Of a DNA stretch of 64,000 nt, positions 22,614 through 31,670 are shown piece by piece. Both the position numbers and the translations under genes were made by a program. The notes below the pieces were generated by a model. The model did not search any database. It was not told where the DNA came from and saw only the letters and a program-made list of their open reading frames with translations. The DNA is taken from NCBI RefSeq assembly GCF_014648395.1, contig NZ_BMRA01000005.1, positions 91,586-155,585 of the forward strand, in the 5' to 3' direction. Within the stretch, counting starts at the first letter, position 1, and each line of letters begins with the position of its first letter. The DNA comes from Micromonospora fulviviridis. Its GTDB lineage: Bacteria; Actinomycetota; Actinomycetes; Mycobacteriales; Micromonosporaceae.

Positions 22614-23795
22614 GTGTCGTTGCCCCCGCTCGTCGAGCCCGCCGCCGAGCTGACCGTAGACGAGATCCGTCGCTACTCGCGCCACCTGATCATCCCGGAC
22701 GTCGGGGTGGAGGGGCAGAAGCGGCTGAAGAACGCCCGGGTGCTCTGCGTCGGCGCCGGCGGTCTCGGCTCGCCGGCCCTGATGTACCTCGCCGCCGCCG
22801 GCGTCGGCACCCTCGGCATCATCGACTTCGACACCGTCGACGAGTCCAACCTCCAGCGCCAGATCATCCACGGCGTCTCGGACGTCGGCCGGTCCAAGGC
22901 CGAGTCCGCCGCCGCCTCGATCCGCGAGATCAACCCGCTGGTCAACGTGGAGATCCACAACACCGCGCTGGACCGGGAGAACGTCCGGGAGATCTTCTCC
23001 GGCTACGACCTGATCGTCGACGGCACCGACAACTTCGCCACCCGCTACATGGTCAACGACGCGGCCGTGCTGCTCGGCAAGCCGTACGTGTGGGGTTCGA
23101 TCTACCGGTTCGACGGCCAGGCGTCGGTGTTCTGGGCCGAGCACGGTCCCTGCTACCGCTGCCTCTACCCGGAGCCGCCGCCGCCCGGCATGGTTCCGTC
23201 CTGCGCCGAGGGCGGCGTGCTGGGCGTGCTCTGCGCGTCCATCGGGTCGATCCAGGTCAATGAGGCGATCAAGCTGCTGGCCGGCATCGGCGAGCCGCTG
23301 GTCGGCCGGCTGATGGTCTACGACGCCCTGGAGATGAGCTACCGCAAGATCAAGGTTCGCAAGGACCCGAACTGCGTGCTCTGCGGCGAGAACCCCACGG
23401 TCACCGACCTGCTGGAGGACTACGAGGACTTCTGCGGCGCGGTCTCCGACGAGGCGCAGGAGGCGGTCGTCGACTCGACCATCACCGCCCTGGAGCTGAA
23501 GGAGTGGCAGGACGCCGGCAAGGACATCTTCCTGGTCGACGTCCGCGAGCCGGCCGAGTACGAGATCGTCCGGATCCCCGGCGCCACCCTGATCCCCAAG
23601 GGGGAGATCATCTCGGGCGACGCGCTGGCGCGGCTCCCGCAGGACAGGCAGATCGTGCTGCACTGCAAGTCGGGCGTCCGCTCGGCCGAGGCGCTCGCCG
23701 CGCTCAAGGCGGCCGGCTTCCGGGACGCCGTGCACGTCCAGGGCGGGGTGCTCTCCTGGATCAAGCAGATCGACCCGTCGCTGCCGGCGTACTGA
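22614..23795 (+). CDS. moeZ: MoeZ: ThiF/MoeB-like adenylyltransferase-sulfurtransferase with rhodanese domain
   Basis: A 393-residue two-domain protein. Residues 1-270 form an E1-like adenylyltransferase with GAGGLGSP (ATP-binding), the QRQIIHG region, zinc pairs CYRC and CVLC, and Cys197 (PSCAEGG) as the likely conserved E1-type cysteine. The C-terminal rhodanese domain (about 300-390) has the active-site loop HCKSGVRS with Cys351. MoeZ adenylates and thiocarboxylates sulfur-carrier proteins such as MoaD/CysO/ThiS for molybdopterin, cysteine and thiamin synthesis. GTG start at 22614 with GGGGAG six bases ahead. A perfect terminator follows. Confidence 0.93.
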   Translation: MSLPPLVEPAAELTVDEIRRYSRHLIIPDVGVEGQKRLKNARVLCVGAGGLGSPALMYLAAAGVGTLGIIDFDTVDESNLQRQIIHGVSDVGRSKAESAAASIREINPLVNVEIHNTALDRENVREIFSGYDLIVDGTDNFATRYMVNDAAVLLGKPYVWGSIYRFDGQASVFWAEHGPCYRCLYPEPPPPGMVPSCAEGGVLGVLCASIGSIQVNEAIKLLAGIGEPLVGRLMVYDALEMSYRKIKVRKDPNCVLCGENPTVTDLLEDYEDFCGAVSDEAQEAVVDSTITALELKEWQDAGKDIFLVDVREPAEYEIVRIPGATLIPKGEIISGDALARLPQDRQIVLHCKSGVRSAEALAALKAAGFRDAVHVQGGVLSWIKQIDPSLPAY

Positions 23796-23803
23796 GGTCG
23801 CGT

Positions 23804-23839
23804 CGAAGGGCCCTCCCGGTGTGCCGGGAGGGCCCTTCG
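23804..23839 (+). terminator. moeZ terminator
   Basis: A perfect 16-bp stem (23804-23819 with 23824-23839) closes a TGTG tetraloop nine bases after the moeZ stop. It is one of the strongest hairpins in the window. Confidence 0.92.
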
Positions 23840-23903
23840 CGTACCGCCGGTGGGCCGGGCCACCCCTGGCCGAGCTACTGAGGCGTAACCACGTTTGCGC
23901 CGG

Positions 23904-23916
23904 TAGCGTGACTGCC
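23904..23916 (+). promoter_or_regulatory. Leaderless -10 element of the alpha-toroid gene
   Basis: TAGCGT at 23904-23909 is followed 7 nt later by the GTG at 23917 (a second GTG follows immediately). Confidence 0.6.
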
Positions 23917-24873
23917 GTGGTGGATCTGGACGGTGCGATCGGCTTCGTCGTGGCGCACGGCGACGCGGTGGACCGCGCCCGCCTCTCCCGGCTGCGCACC
24001 GGCGCCCCGGTGCCGCCGGAGCTGCTCGACGCGGCCGAGTCCGGGCAGGCTCCCGGCGGCGGCTGGCCCGCCGTGCTCGACGGCGAGGTCGCCTCGGTCG
24101 ACGCGACCTGCTACCGCCTGGCCGAGCTGGACGACCTCGGGGCGCTGGGCCGCCCGGCCGCCCGGCACGCCCTGGACTGGCTGGCCGCCCGGCAGCTCGC
24201 CGACGGCGGCTGGGACGAGGACCCGTCGCTGGCCGGGTTCGCCCCCGAGTGGGCCACCCCGGGCGACCCCGAGGCGCGGCTCTTCCTGACCGCCAACGCC
24301 GGGTTCTGGCTCACCGTGGCCGGGCTGGACGCCCGCGCCGCCGGCCCGCTCGACCACCGCGTCGGCGGGGCGTACGCCGGCGTGGTGCAGGCGGCCGCCC
24401 AGGCGCTCGCCGCCCAGCTCGCACCGGACGGCAGCTGGCCGTCCTTCCTGCCGGCCGGCTGGCTCGCCGCGGCCGTGCTGCACCGCCAGCAGATGTACTA
24501 CGAGTCGGCCCGGATCCAGGCCCTGCTGGCCGAGCGCATCCCGCAGATGTCCCCGGCCGACGTGGCCTGGCTCGCCGCCACGCTGCGCCGGGTCGACGTG
24601 GGCGAGGAGCAGTGGCTGCTGGTCTCGGCCCGCCGGCGGCTGGCCGAGACCCAGCGCAGCGACGGCGGCTGGGACAGCGACGACGGCCACCAGTTCGACG
24701 TGCACACCACCCTGCGGGCGATCCGCGCCTGCCGTCCGACCACGCCCGAGGCCCCGGTCTCCGGCGCGCCGTTCGTCGCCCCGCAGCCGGCCGCGCCGCG
24801 GCTGGTGCCGGCGCCGCGCCCGGCGCCGCCGTCGGACCGGCTGCCGCCCGAGCCGGCCGCGCCCACCGCCTGA
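23917..24873 (+). CDS. Prenyltransferase/squalene-cyclase-like alpha-toroid repeat protein
   Basis: A 318-residue protein with QW-type motifs found in squalene/oxidosqualene cyclases and prenyltransferase alpha/alpha barrels: QLADGGWDED (near residue 90), QLAPDGSWPSF (near 170) and QRSDGGWDSDDGHQF (near 247). It is only half the length of a squalene-hopene cyclase and I see no DxDD catalytic motif, so cyclase activity is doubtful. The last 50 residues are Pro/Ala-rich and disordered. It probably forms a single toroid and may bind lipids or proteins. The start is taken at the leaderless GTG. It lies between moeZ and the proBA operon, convergent with proA. Confidence 0.75.
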   Translation: MVDLDGAIGFVVAHGDAVDRARLSRLRTGAPVPPELLDAAESGQAPGGGWPAVLDGEVASVDATCYRLAELDDLGALGRPAARHALDWLAARQLADGGWDEDPSLAGFAPEWATPGDPEARLFLTANAGFWLTVAGLDARAAGPLDHRVGGAYAGVVQAAAQALAAQLAPDGSWPSFLPAGWLAAAVLHRQQMYYESARIQALLAERIPQMSPADVAWLAATLRRVDVGEEQWLLVSARRRLAETQRSDGGWDSDDGHQFDVHTTLRAIRACRPTTPEAPVSGAPFVAPQPAAPRLVPAPRPAPPSDRLPPEPAAPTA

Positions 24874-24891
24874 GCCGTCCGGGCCGGCCGG

Positions 24892-26133
24892 TCAGCGCAG
24901 GTGGCCGTCCCCGGTGACCACGTACTTGGTGCTGGTCAGCTCGGGCAGCCCCATCGGGCCACGGGCGTGCAGCTTCTGGGTGGAGATGCCGATCTCGGCG
25001 CCGAAGCCGAACTCGCCGCCGTCGGTGAAGCGGGTGGACGCGTTCACCATCACGGCGGCGGCGTCGACCCGGGCCACGAACTCGCGGGCCGCCGGCTGGG
25101 AGTCGGTGACGATCGCCTCGGTGTGCCCGGTGCCGTGCCGCCGGATGTGCGCGACCGCCGCGTCCAGCGAGTCGACCACCGCGACCGAGATGTCGGCGGA
25201 GAGGTATTCGGTGTCGAAGTCCTCCTCGGTGGCCGGCACCACCGCGTCGGAGTACGCCGCCACCCGCGCGTCGCCGTGCACGGTCACCCCGGCGTCGGCG
25301 AAGGCGGCCAGCACGGCCGGCAGGAAGGCGTCCGCGATGCCCGCGTGCACCAGCAGGGACTCGGCCGTGTTGCACGTGGACAGGCGCTGGGTCTTGGAGT
25401 TCAGGGTGACCGCCACGGCCTTGGCCAGGTCGGCGGCGGCGTCCACGTAGACGTGGCAGTTGCCCACCCCGGTCTCGATCACCGGCACGGTCGACTCCTC
25501 GACCACGGTCCGGATGAGCGACGCGCCGCCGCGCGGGATCAGCACGTCGACCAGGCCCCGGGCGCGCATCAGCTCCTTGACCGAGTCGCGGGTGCTGGCG
25601 TCGAGGAGCTGCACCGCGTCGGCCGGCAGGCCGGCGCCGGCGACCGCGTCCCGGAGCACCGCGACCAGGGCCGCGTTGGAGTGCGCCGCCGAGGAGGAAC
25701 CGCGCAGCAGCGCCGCGTTGCCGGACTTCAGGCAGATCCCGGCCGCGTCCACGGTCACGTTGGGGCGGCCCTCGTAGATGATGCCGACCACCCCGAACGG
25801 CACCCGGACCTGGCGCAGCTCCAGCCCGTTGGGCAGGGTCGCGCCGCGGACCACCTCGCCGACCGGGTCGGGCAGCGCGGCCATCTGGCGCAGCGCGTCC
25901 GCGATGCCGGCCACCCGGCCCCCGTCGAGGGCCAGCCGGTCCAGCACGGCCGCGCTCAGCCCGGCCTCCCGCCCGGCCGCCAGGTCCGCCGCGTTCGCGG
26001 TCAGGATCTCCGGGGTACGCGCCACCAGCGCGTCGGCCATCGCGTGCAGCGCGGCGTCCTTGACCGTACGGGTGGCGACCGCGAGGGCCTCCGCCGCGAC
26101 CCGGGCCCGCCGGGCCTGCTCGACCACGCTCAT
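24892..26133 (-). CDS. proA: Gamma-glutamyl phosphate reductase (proline biosynthesis)
   Basis: A 413-residue ProA, close to the family length of about 417. It reduces gamma-glutamyl phosphate to glutamate semialdehyde with NADPH. Recognisable blocks are [32 protein letters not shown], the catalytic cysteine in [13 protein letters not shown] and the C-terminal [19 protein letters not shown]. It follows proB by 11 bp in the same operon, as is usual. The ATG at 26133 begins with [15 protein letters not shown]. Confidence 0.96.
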   Translation of the reverse strand: MSVVEQARRARVAAEALAVATRTVKDAALHAMADALVARTPEILTANAADLAAGREAGLSAAVLDRLALDGGRVAGIADALRQMAALPDPVGEVVRGATLPNGLELRQVRVPFGVVGIIYEGRPNVTVDAAGICLKSGNAALLRGSSSAAHSNAALVAVLRDAVAGAGLPADAVQLLDASTRDSVKELMRARGLVDVLIPRGGASLIRTVVEESTVPVIETGVGNCHVYVDAAADLAKAVAVTLNSKTQRLSTCNTAESLLVHAGIADAFLPAVLAAFADAGVTVHGDARVAAYSDAVVPATEEDFDTEYLSADISVAVVDSLDAAVAHIRRHGTGHTEAIVTDSQPAAREFVARVDAAAVMVNASTRFTDGGEFGFGAEIGISTQKLHARGPMGLPELTSTKYVVTGDGHLR

Positions 26134-26144
26134 GCCAGCACTCC

Positions 26145-27254
26145 TCACAGCAGCACGAGGTCGTCGCGGTGGACGACCTCCCGTTCGTACGCCGGGCCGA
26201 GCGCCGCGGCGAGTTCCGTGGTGGAGCGACCGAGCAGCCCCGGCAGCTCGACCGCGTCGTAGTTGACCAGCCCGCGGGCGACCGGCGCGCCCTCGGTGTC
26301 GACCAGGTCCACGGGGTCCCCGGCGGTGAACGCGCCGTCCACCGCGGTGATCCCGGCCGGAAGCAGGGACTTGCGCCGGCCCACCACGGCCTGCACCGCG
26401 CCCGGGTCGAGGTGCAGCCGGCCGCGCGGTGCGGTGGCGTGCGCCAGCCAGAAGAGCCGGGCGGCCGGGCGCCGGCTGCTCGGGTGGAAGAAGGTGCCGA
26501 CCGGCTCGCCGGCCAGCGCCGGCGCGGCCAGCGGCGCGGCGGTGAGCACCACCGGGATGCCGAAGCCCGTGGCGATCCGGGCCGCTTCGACCTTGGTGAC
26601 CATGCCGCCGGTGCCCACGCCGGCCCGCCCGGCCCCGCCGATGTCGACGCCGGCCAGGTCGCCCTCGCCGTGCACCTCGGTGATCCGGGTGCTGCCGGCC
26701 CGGGTCGGGTCGCCGGTCCAGAGCGCGTCCACGTCCGACAGCAGCACCAGCAGGTCGGCGTCGACCAGGGCGGCGACCAGCGCGGCGAGCCGGTCGTTGT
26801 CGCCGAACCGGATCTCCTCGGTGGCCACCGTGTCGTTCTCGTTGACGATCGGCACGGCCCGCAGGTCGAGCAGCTTGCGCAGGGTCCGGTACGCGTTGCG
26901 GTAGTGCGCCCGCCGGGTCACGTCGTCGACGGTGAGCAGCACCTGCCCGACGGTCAGCCGGTGCCGGGCGAAGGCGGCCGCGTACCGGCCGATGAGCAGG
27001 CCCTGTCCGACGCTGGCGGCGGCCTGCTGGGTGGCCAGGTCGCGGGGGCGCCGGGGCAGCCCGAGCGGGGCCAGGCCGGCGGCGATCGCGCCGGAGGAGA
27101 CCAGCACCACCTCGCGCCCCGCGGCGGCCAGCGCGCCGAGCGCGTCGACCAGCGCGTCGACCCGGGTGTCGTCGAGGCCGCCCGCCGGGGTGGTCAGCGA
27201 GGACGAGCCGATCTTGACGACGACCCGGCGGGCCGAGGTGACTGCTTCGCGCAC
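26145..27254 (-). CDS. proB: Glutamate 5-kinase (proline biosynthesis)
   Basis: A 369-residue ProB with an amino-acid-kinase domain ([34 protein letters not shown] with [30 protein letters not shown]) followed by a C-terminal PUA domain ([19 protein letters not shown]). It phosphorylates glutamate, the first and feedback-controlled step of proline synthesis. The GTG at 27254 was chosen because it gives the usual short N-terminus before the kinase core; an ATG at 27302 would add 16 residues and overlap the promoter of the divergent alkyltransferase-like gene. Confidence 0.94.
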   Translation of the reverse strand: MREAVTSARRVVVKIGSSSLTTPAGGLDDTRVDALVDALGALAAAGREVVLVSSGAIAAGLAPLGLPRRPRDLATQQAAASVGQGLLIGRYAAAFARHRLTVGQVLLTVDDVTRRAHYRNAYRTLRKLLDLRAVPIVNENDTVATEEIRFGDNDRLAALVAALVDADLLVLLSDVDALWTGDPTRAGSTRITEVHGEGDLAGVDIGGAGRAGVGTGGMVTKVEAARIATGFGIPVVLTAAPLAAPALAGEPVGTFFHPSSRRPAARLFWLAHATAPRGRLHLDPGAVQAVVGRRKSLLPAGITAVDGAFTAGDPVDLVDTEGAPVARGLVNYDAVELPGLLGRSTTELAAALGPAYEREVVHRDDLVLL

Positions 27255-27301
27255 CGGACCATTCTGCGCGCTGCGGTCCGCCGCGCCTCGGCGCGTTCCC
27301 A

Positions 27302-27315
27302 TATCGTGGCAGCCC
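27302..27315 (+). promoter_or_regulatory. Leaderless -10 element of the alkyltransferase-like gene
   Basis: TATCGT at 27302-27307 is followed 8 nt later by the GTG at 27316. Confidence 0.55.
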
Positions 27316-27630
27316 GTGACACCTGACGAGTACGTCGAGGCGGTGCTGGACCTGGTCGAGCGGATCCCGCCCGGCCGGGTGATGTCGTACGGGGCGGTGG
27401 CCGACGCCCTCGCCGAGCGGTCGGGGCGGGCCTCGGCCCGGCTGGTCGGCTCGATCATGGCCCGGCACGGTGGCGGGGTGCCGTGGCACCGGGTGGTGAA
27501 CTCGGCCGGCCGGCTGCCACCGGGGCACGAGGTGGAGGCGCGGGCCCGGCTGCGCGCCGAGGGCTGCCCGCTGCGGCCCGCTGGGGTGGACATGGCGGCG
27601 GCCGCCTGGTCGCCCGACGAGGGGATGTGA
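27316..27630 (+). CDS. Alkyltransferase-like protein (ATL), MGMT homologue without the active cysteine
   Basis: A 104-residue protein that is the DNA-binding domain of O6-alkylguanine-DNA alkyltransferase: [20 protein letters not shown], the helix-turn-helix and the arginine-finger region, then [15 protein letters not shown]. Trp57 stands where MGMT has its reactive Cys (PCHRV), which defines the ATL family. ATLs bind O6-alkylguanine, flip the base and hand the lesion to nucleotide excision repair instead of reversing it. A similar small gene lies in the syntenic M. tuberculosis region (Rv3204, from memory). Confidence 0.92.
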   Translation: MTPDEYVEAVLDLVERIPPGRVMSYGAVADALAERSGRASARLVGSIMARHGGGVPWHRVVNSAGRLPPGHEVEARARLRAEGCPLRPAGVDMAAAAWSPDEGM

Positions 27631-27662
27631 CCGCCGACATAACGTGAGTAGCATTCGGCTCC
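27626..27662 (+). promoter_or_regulatory. Leaderless promoter of the MFS symporter gene
   Basis: TGTGAC (27626-27631), a 17-bp spacer and TAGCAT (27649-27654) precede the ATG at 27663 by 8 nt. The promoter overlaps the stop of the ATL gene. Confidence 0.6.
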
Positions 27663-29042
27663 ATGACGGAAACGGGCGGGAGCCTGCCTCGCCGGGTGCA
27701 CGCCGGATACGCGCTGGGCTCGCTGGTCACCGGCGCGTTCGGGACGGTGCCGGGGCTGCTCCTGCTGCCGTACCTCACCGACACGCTGGGCGTCGCGGCC
27801 GGGGTGGCCGCCCTGCTGGTGCTCCTGCCGAAGGCGTGGGACGTGCTGGTCAACCCGGTCGCCGGGCGGATCTCCGACCGCACCCGGTCCCGCTGGGGCG
27901 CGCGCCGGCCGTACCTGCTCGGCGGCGGGCTGGCGCTGGCCGTCCTCTTCGCCGCGATCTTCGCGGCGCCGTTCGGGGCCGGCCCGGCCGCCGGGACGTA
28001 CGTGGCCGTGGCGTTCCTGGCCACCGCGACCGCGTTCGCCTTCTTCCAGGTGCCCTACGTGGCCATGCCCGCCGAGCTGACCGGCGACCCGGCGGAGCGT
28101 ACCCGGCTGATGAGCTGGCGGATCGCGGTGCTCGCGCTGGCCATCCTGGTCTCCGGCGCGGTGGCCCCGGCCGTGGTGACCGCCGGCGGCGACGGCGTGC
28201 CGGGGCACCGCTGGATGGGCCTGTTCGTGGCGGCGCTCATCGTGGCCGGCACGGTCGGCGCGTTCCTCGGCACCCGGTCCGCACCGAGCGGCACGGTGGG
28301 GGAGAGCGAGCCGAGCCTGCGCGCCCAGCTTGCCGTCGCCGCCCGGAACCGGCCGTTCCGGGCGCTGCTGGCCTGCTTCGTGATCCAGTCCGCCGGGGTG
28401 GCCACCGTGCTGGCCGGGGTCAAGTACTTCGCTGACCAGGTGCTCCGCGCCCCGGACAGTGGGCCGACCCTGCTCTTCGCCTGCTTCGTCGGCCCGGCGC
28501 TGCTGGTCATGCCGCTGTGGACGCGGGCCGGCGCCCGGCTGGGCAAGCGCACCGCGCTGGTCGCCGCGTCCCTGCTGTTCGCGGCGGGCGCCCTCGCCCT
28601 GGTCGCGTCCCCGGCGTTGCCGGCCGCCGGGGTGTACGCCGTGGTCGCGCTGATCGGCGTCGGTTACGCCGGCCAGCAGGTCTTCGCGCTGGCCATGCTG
28701 CCGGACTGCATCGCCTACGACACCGCGCGCACCGGGCGGCGGCAGGCCGGCGTGTTCACCGGGCTGTGGACCGCCGGGGAGACGTTCGGGCTGGCCCTCG
28801 GTCCCGGCATCTACGGCCTGGTCCTCCAGCTCTCCGGCTACGTCTCCTCGTCCACCGGGGTCGCGGCGACCCAGTCGGCAACCGCCCGACTCGGCGTGCT
28901 GCTCGGCTTCACGGTTCTGCCGGCCCTCCTGGTAGCCGCCCCCGTGGTGCTCCTACGCGGCTACACCCTGACCCCGGCTGACCTGGCCGCCGCCCCCAGC
29001 TCCGGTGATCATGGAGTTGCGGTCGTGGATGAAAGCCGCTGA
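27663..29042 (+). CDS. MFS transporter of the GPH sugar:cation symporter type (MelB-like)
   Basis: A 459-residue, 12-helix transporter. The first helix ([20 protein letters not shown]), the loop [21 protein letters not shown] and the middle region [20 protein letters not shown] are hallmarks of the MFS_2/MelB family, and [19 protein letters not shown] is the matching C-terminal loop. Likely a cation-coupled sugar or glycoside symporter; the substrate is not evident. The last codons lie inside an inverted-repeat region (29007-29075) that reaches into the next gene. Confidence 0.85.
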   Translation: MTETGGSLPRRVHAGYALGSLVTGAFGTVPGLLLLPYLTDTLGVAAGVAALLVLLPKAWDVLVNPVAGRISDRTRSRWGARRPYLLGGGLALAVLFAAIFAAPFGAGPAAGTYVAVAFLATATAFAFFQVPYVAMPAELTGDPAERTRLMSWRIAVLALAILVSGAVAPAVVTAGGDGVPGHRWMGLFVAALIVAGTVGAFLGTRSAPSGTVGESEPSLRAQLAVAARNRPFRALLACFVIQSAGVATVLAGVKYFADQVLRAPDSGPTLLFACFVGPALLVMPLWTRAGARLGKRTALVAASLLFAAGALALVASPALPAAGVYAVVALIGVGYAGQQVFALAMLPDCIAYDTARTGRRQAGVFTGLWTAGETFGLALGPGIYGLVLQLSGYVSSSTGVAATQSATARLGVLLGFTVLPALLVAAPVVLLRGYTLTPADLAAAPSSGDHGVAVVDESR

Positions 29043-29075
29043 ATGCCACAGAAAGGGCACCAGAAGTCCATGATC
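29007..29075. repeat. Imperfect inverted repeat across a gene junction
   Basis: GATCATGGA (29007-29015) pairs perfectly with TCCATGATC (29067-29075), with partial pairing further in. The spacer holds the stop of the MFS gene and the possible first start of the next gene. The AT-rich GATCATG arms resemble palindromic intergenic elements I would expect to be dispersed in this genome; only this copy is clear in the window. Confidence 0.6.
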
Positions 29076-30542
29076 GATGAAACGACCGGCGCGCTGCCCG
29101 TCGAGGGCGTGCCCGCGGCGCGGGTGCTCGACGAGATTCGGGCCCTGCGGGCGGCCGACCGGCCGACGCACGGCGGGCGGTTGTTCGCCTACGTCTACGA
29201 CCCCGGGGTGGCCGGGCTGGACGAGCTGGCGCAGGCCGCTTACGCGGAGAGCGCGCACGTCAACGGCCTCGACCCGACCGCCTTCCCGTCCCTGCTGGCC
29301 ATGGAGAACGCGCTGGTCGGGGCGGCCGCCCGGCTGCTCGGCGGCGGCCCCGGCACCTCCGCGCCGGACGTGGTCGGCAGCGTCACCAGCGGCGGCACCG
29401 AGTCGCTCATCCTGGCCGTCAAGGCGGCCCGGGACGCCCGGCCCGACCTCACCGAGCCGCGGATCGTGGTGCCGGTCAGCGGGCACGCCGCCTTCGCCAA
29501 GGCGGCCCACTACCTGCGGGTGGCCCTCGACCCGGTGCCGGTGGACCCGGTGACCCTGCGCCCGGCCCCCGCCGACGTGGCCGCCGCGATCCGGCCGGAG
29601 ACCGTGCTGGTGGTCGCCTCCGCCCCGTCGTACGCGCACGGCGTGGTGGACCCGGTGGCGGAGATCGCGGCCGTGGCGGCGGCGGCCGGGGTGCGCTGCC
29701 ACGTGGACGCCTGCTTCGGCGGCTGGACACTGCCCTGGCTGCGCCGGCTCGGCGCGCCGGTGCCCCCGTTCGACTTCGCCGTGCCCGGGGTCACCTCGAT
29801 CTCGGTCGACCTGCACAAGTACGCGTACGCCCCGAAGGGGGTGTCGGTGCTGCTGCACCGGGATCCGGGCCTGCGCGCGCCGCAGTTCTTCGCGTACGGC
29901 GACTGGCCCGGCTACACCATGGTCAACCCGGTGATCGCCTCGACCCGGTCGGGCGGGCCGATCGCCGCCGCGTACGCCACCCTGCGGCACCTCGGCGAGG
30001 ATGGCTACCTGCGGCTGGCCGCCGTGACCCGGGACGCGGTCGCCGGGCTGGCCGACGCGGTCCGCGCGGTCGACGGGCTGCGGCTGCTGGCCGAACCGGA
30101 GTCGACAGTGGTCTGCTTCACCGCCGACGACCCGGGGCTGGACCTGTTCGTGCTGGTGGACGAGCTGACCGCCCGGGGCTGGCACCCCCAGCCGCAGCTC
30201 GCGTACGCGGGCCTGCCGGCCAGCGTGCACCTCACGGTGACCGCGGCGGTGGCCCCGCGGGTGGCCGAGTTCGGCCCGGCGCTGGCCGAGGCGGCGGCGG
30301 CCACCCGGGCGGCCGGGCCCGTCGTGCTGCCGCCGGAACTGCTGGCGCTCGCCGGCAGCCTCGCCCCGGAGGCGCTCACCCCGGACCTCATCGCCGGGTT
30401 CGCCGCCGGCCTCGGACTCGGCGCCGGACCGGCGCCGGACCGGATGGCGGCCGTGAACACCCTGCTCCAGGCGGCCCCGGTCCGGCTGCGAGAGCGGCTG
30501 CTCGTGGAGTTCGTCGGGCTGCTCCAGCGCCCGACCTGGTGA
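29070..30542 (+). CDS. PLP-dependent decarboxylase/lyase, group II type
   Basis: A 490-residue fold-type I PLP enzyme. The segment SVTSGGTESLILAVKAARD, the HVDACFGGW aspartate that contacts the pyridine nitrogen and the lysine motif SVDLHKYAYAPKG match the sphingosine-1-phosphate-lyase/group II decarboxylase branch. An amino-acid decarboxylase or lyase role follows, but the substrate cannot be assigned. The start may be ATG 29070 (purine-rich AAAGGG upstream) or ATG 29043 directly after the MFS stop, which adds nine residues. A bidirectional terminator follows. Confidence 0.87.
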   Translation: MIDETTGALPVEGVPAARVLDEIRALRAADRPTHGGRLFAYVYDPGVAGLDELAQAAYAESAHVNGLDPTAFPSLLAMENALVGAAARLLGGGPGTSAPDVVGSVTSGGTESLILAVKAARDARPDLTEPRIVVPVSGHAAFAKAAHYLRVALDPVPVDPVTLRPAPADVAAAIRPETVLVVASAPSYAHGVVDPVAEIAAVAAAAGVRCHVDACFGGWTLPWLRRLGAPVPPFDFAVPGVTSISVDLHKYAYAPKGVSVLLHRDPGLRAPQFFAYGDWPGYTMVNPVIASTRSGGPIAAAYATLRHLGEDGYLRLAAVTRDAVAGLADAVRAVDGLRLLAEPESTVVCFTADDPGLDLFVLVDELTARGWHPQPQLAYAGLPASVHLTVTAAVAPRVAEFGPALAEAAAATRAAGPVVLPPELLALAGSLAPEALTPDLIAGFAAGLGLGAGPAPDRMAAVNTLLQAAPVRLRERLLVEFVGLLQRPTW

Positions 30543-30548
30543 CCACGA

Positions 30549-30582
30549 CGAGGGCCCGGAACCCTGCGGTCCCGGGCCCTCG
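30549..30582. terminator. Bidirectional terminator
   Basis: CGAGGGCCCGG (30549-30559) pairs with CCGGGCCCTCG (30572-30582), extended by three further pairs with one mismatch. It separates the convergent decarboxylase and secreted-protein genes. Confidence 0.88.
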
Positions 30583-30590
30583 CGGAGTGG

Positions 30591-31532
30591 TCAGCTCGCG
30601 TCGGCCGTCACGGTGAACGAGGCGGTGTTGTCCGCCGGGTCGACGTCCTGCACGTCCTCGCAGTAGCAGAAGCTCGACATCGCCGTGTAGGACCCGGTGC
30701 CCAGCTCACCCGCCGGGGTGCCGGCCGGAGCGCTCAGGATGACGTCGAAGGTGCGCTCCTCGCCGGGCATGAACCGCCCGCCCGGCACGCTGAAGCCGAG
30801 GTCCCAGCTCGGCATGTCCTGGGGTTCGATGTGGTTGACGACCACCCCGGCCGGCAGGGTCGCCGAGACATTGATGTCGTACGACGGTGCGTCGTTGCCG
30901 TAGCGCACCGTCAGCGGCATCCGCCCTTCGAGGCTCCCGTCGGCGAGCCGGTGCAGGGTCACGGCGCCGGCGGTGGCCCGGATGTCGCTCTTCGCCGCCT
31001 GCACGTAGGGCTGCGGCTTCTTCAGGCTGCCGGTGGTGGAGCGGAAGACCGTGGTGACCGTCGCGGTGGCGGCGGGCTCGCCGGTGTCGCCGAGAACGCT
31101 GATCTCGCTGTCGGCGGCGGTCATCGCGTACTTCCGCGGGGTCGTCCAGGCGTGGAAGCCGAAGGTGTAGGTCTGGCTCGCGCCCGGCTCGATCGTCTCC
31201 CCGATGCACTCGATCCGCATCCGGTTCGCGGAGAGCCCCTGGTAGAGGCAGGGGCCGCCGGGGGTGACGCTGTCGAACGAGGCGCCGACCGGCTCGACGA
31301 ACGCGAGCGACGGGTAGTCGGCCGTGGTGCCGTTGTTGGTGACGGTCACGGCGAAGGTGCCGGCGTACCCCTGAGTGGTGGGGCTGAGCACCAGCCGCTG
31401 GGCGGTGATCGACCACGGACCGTCGGCCTCGGCGGGCGCGGCGGTGGCCGGCGCTGCGGCGGCGAGCAGCGCCAGCGCGGAGCCCAGCAGGCCGGCGGCG
31501 ACCCGCCGGCCGGTGGATGCGGTGATGGACAT
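30591..31532 (-). CDS. Secreted beta-sandwich protein, paralogue A
   Basis: A 313-residue exported protein with a Sec signal peptide ending ATAAPAEA. The mature part looks like two Ig-like beta-sandwiches: an N-terminal one (ITAQRLVLSPTTQGYAGTF, then VTVTNNGTTADYPSLAF) and a C-terminal one (RMPLTVRYGNDAPSYDINVS ... MPGEERTFDVILSAPAGTPA). GGGGAGGAACA precedes the ATG at 31532. It is clearly homologous to the next gene on the minus strand and lies downstream of a sigma/anti-sigma pair. I do not recognise a named function; surface or matrix protein is inference. Confidence 0.82.
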   Translation of the reverse strand: MSITASTGRRVAAGLLGSALALLAAAAPATAAPAEADGPWSITAQRLVLSPTTQGYAGTFAVTVTNNGTTADYPSLAFVEPVGASFDSVTPGGPCLYQGLSANRMRIECIGETIEPGASQTYTFGFHAWTTPRKYAMTAADSEISVLGDTGEPAATATVTTVFRSTTGSLKKPQPYVQAAKSDIRATAGAVTLHRLADGSLEGRMPLTVRYGNDAPSYDINVSATLPAGVVVNHIEPQDMPSWDLGFSVPGGRFMPGEERTFDVILSAPAGTPAGELGTGSYTAMSSFCYCEDVQDVDPADNTASFTVTADAS

Positions 31533-31631
31533 GGATGTTCCTCCCCGTTCGGCGACGAGCCCGCCGGCTCCGGCGGGCGTCGATGGGCACGATATCGATG
31601 GCCGGCGACGGCGACAGGCCCGTGGGACGAA
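31533..31631 (-). promoter_or_regulatory. Upstream region of paralogue A
   Basis: Read on the minus strand this 99-bp spacer holds TATCGT (inside GATATCGTG near 31587-31596), a candidate -10, and the ribosome-binding site GGGGAGG. The terminator of paralogue B lies just beyond, so paralogue A probably has its own promoter. Confidence 0.4.
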
Positions 31632-31661
31632 ACGGACCCGGCGCGCCCGCGCCGGGTCCGT
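31632..31661 (-). terminator. Terminator of secreted paralogue B
   Basis: ACGGACCCGGCG (31632-31643) pairs perfectly with CGCCGGGTCCGT (31650-31661) around a 6-nt loop, just after the stop of the minus-strand gene at 31671. Confidence 0.85.
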
Positions 31662-31670
31662 CGTCGCCGG

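Noticed and set aside
27316..27630. Active O6-methylguanine methyltransferase
   Set aside because: The reactive Cys of PCHRV is replaced by Trp57.
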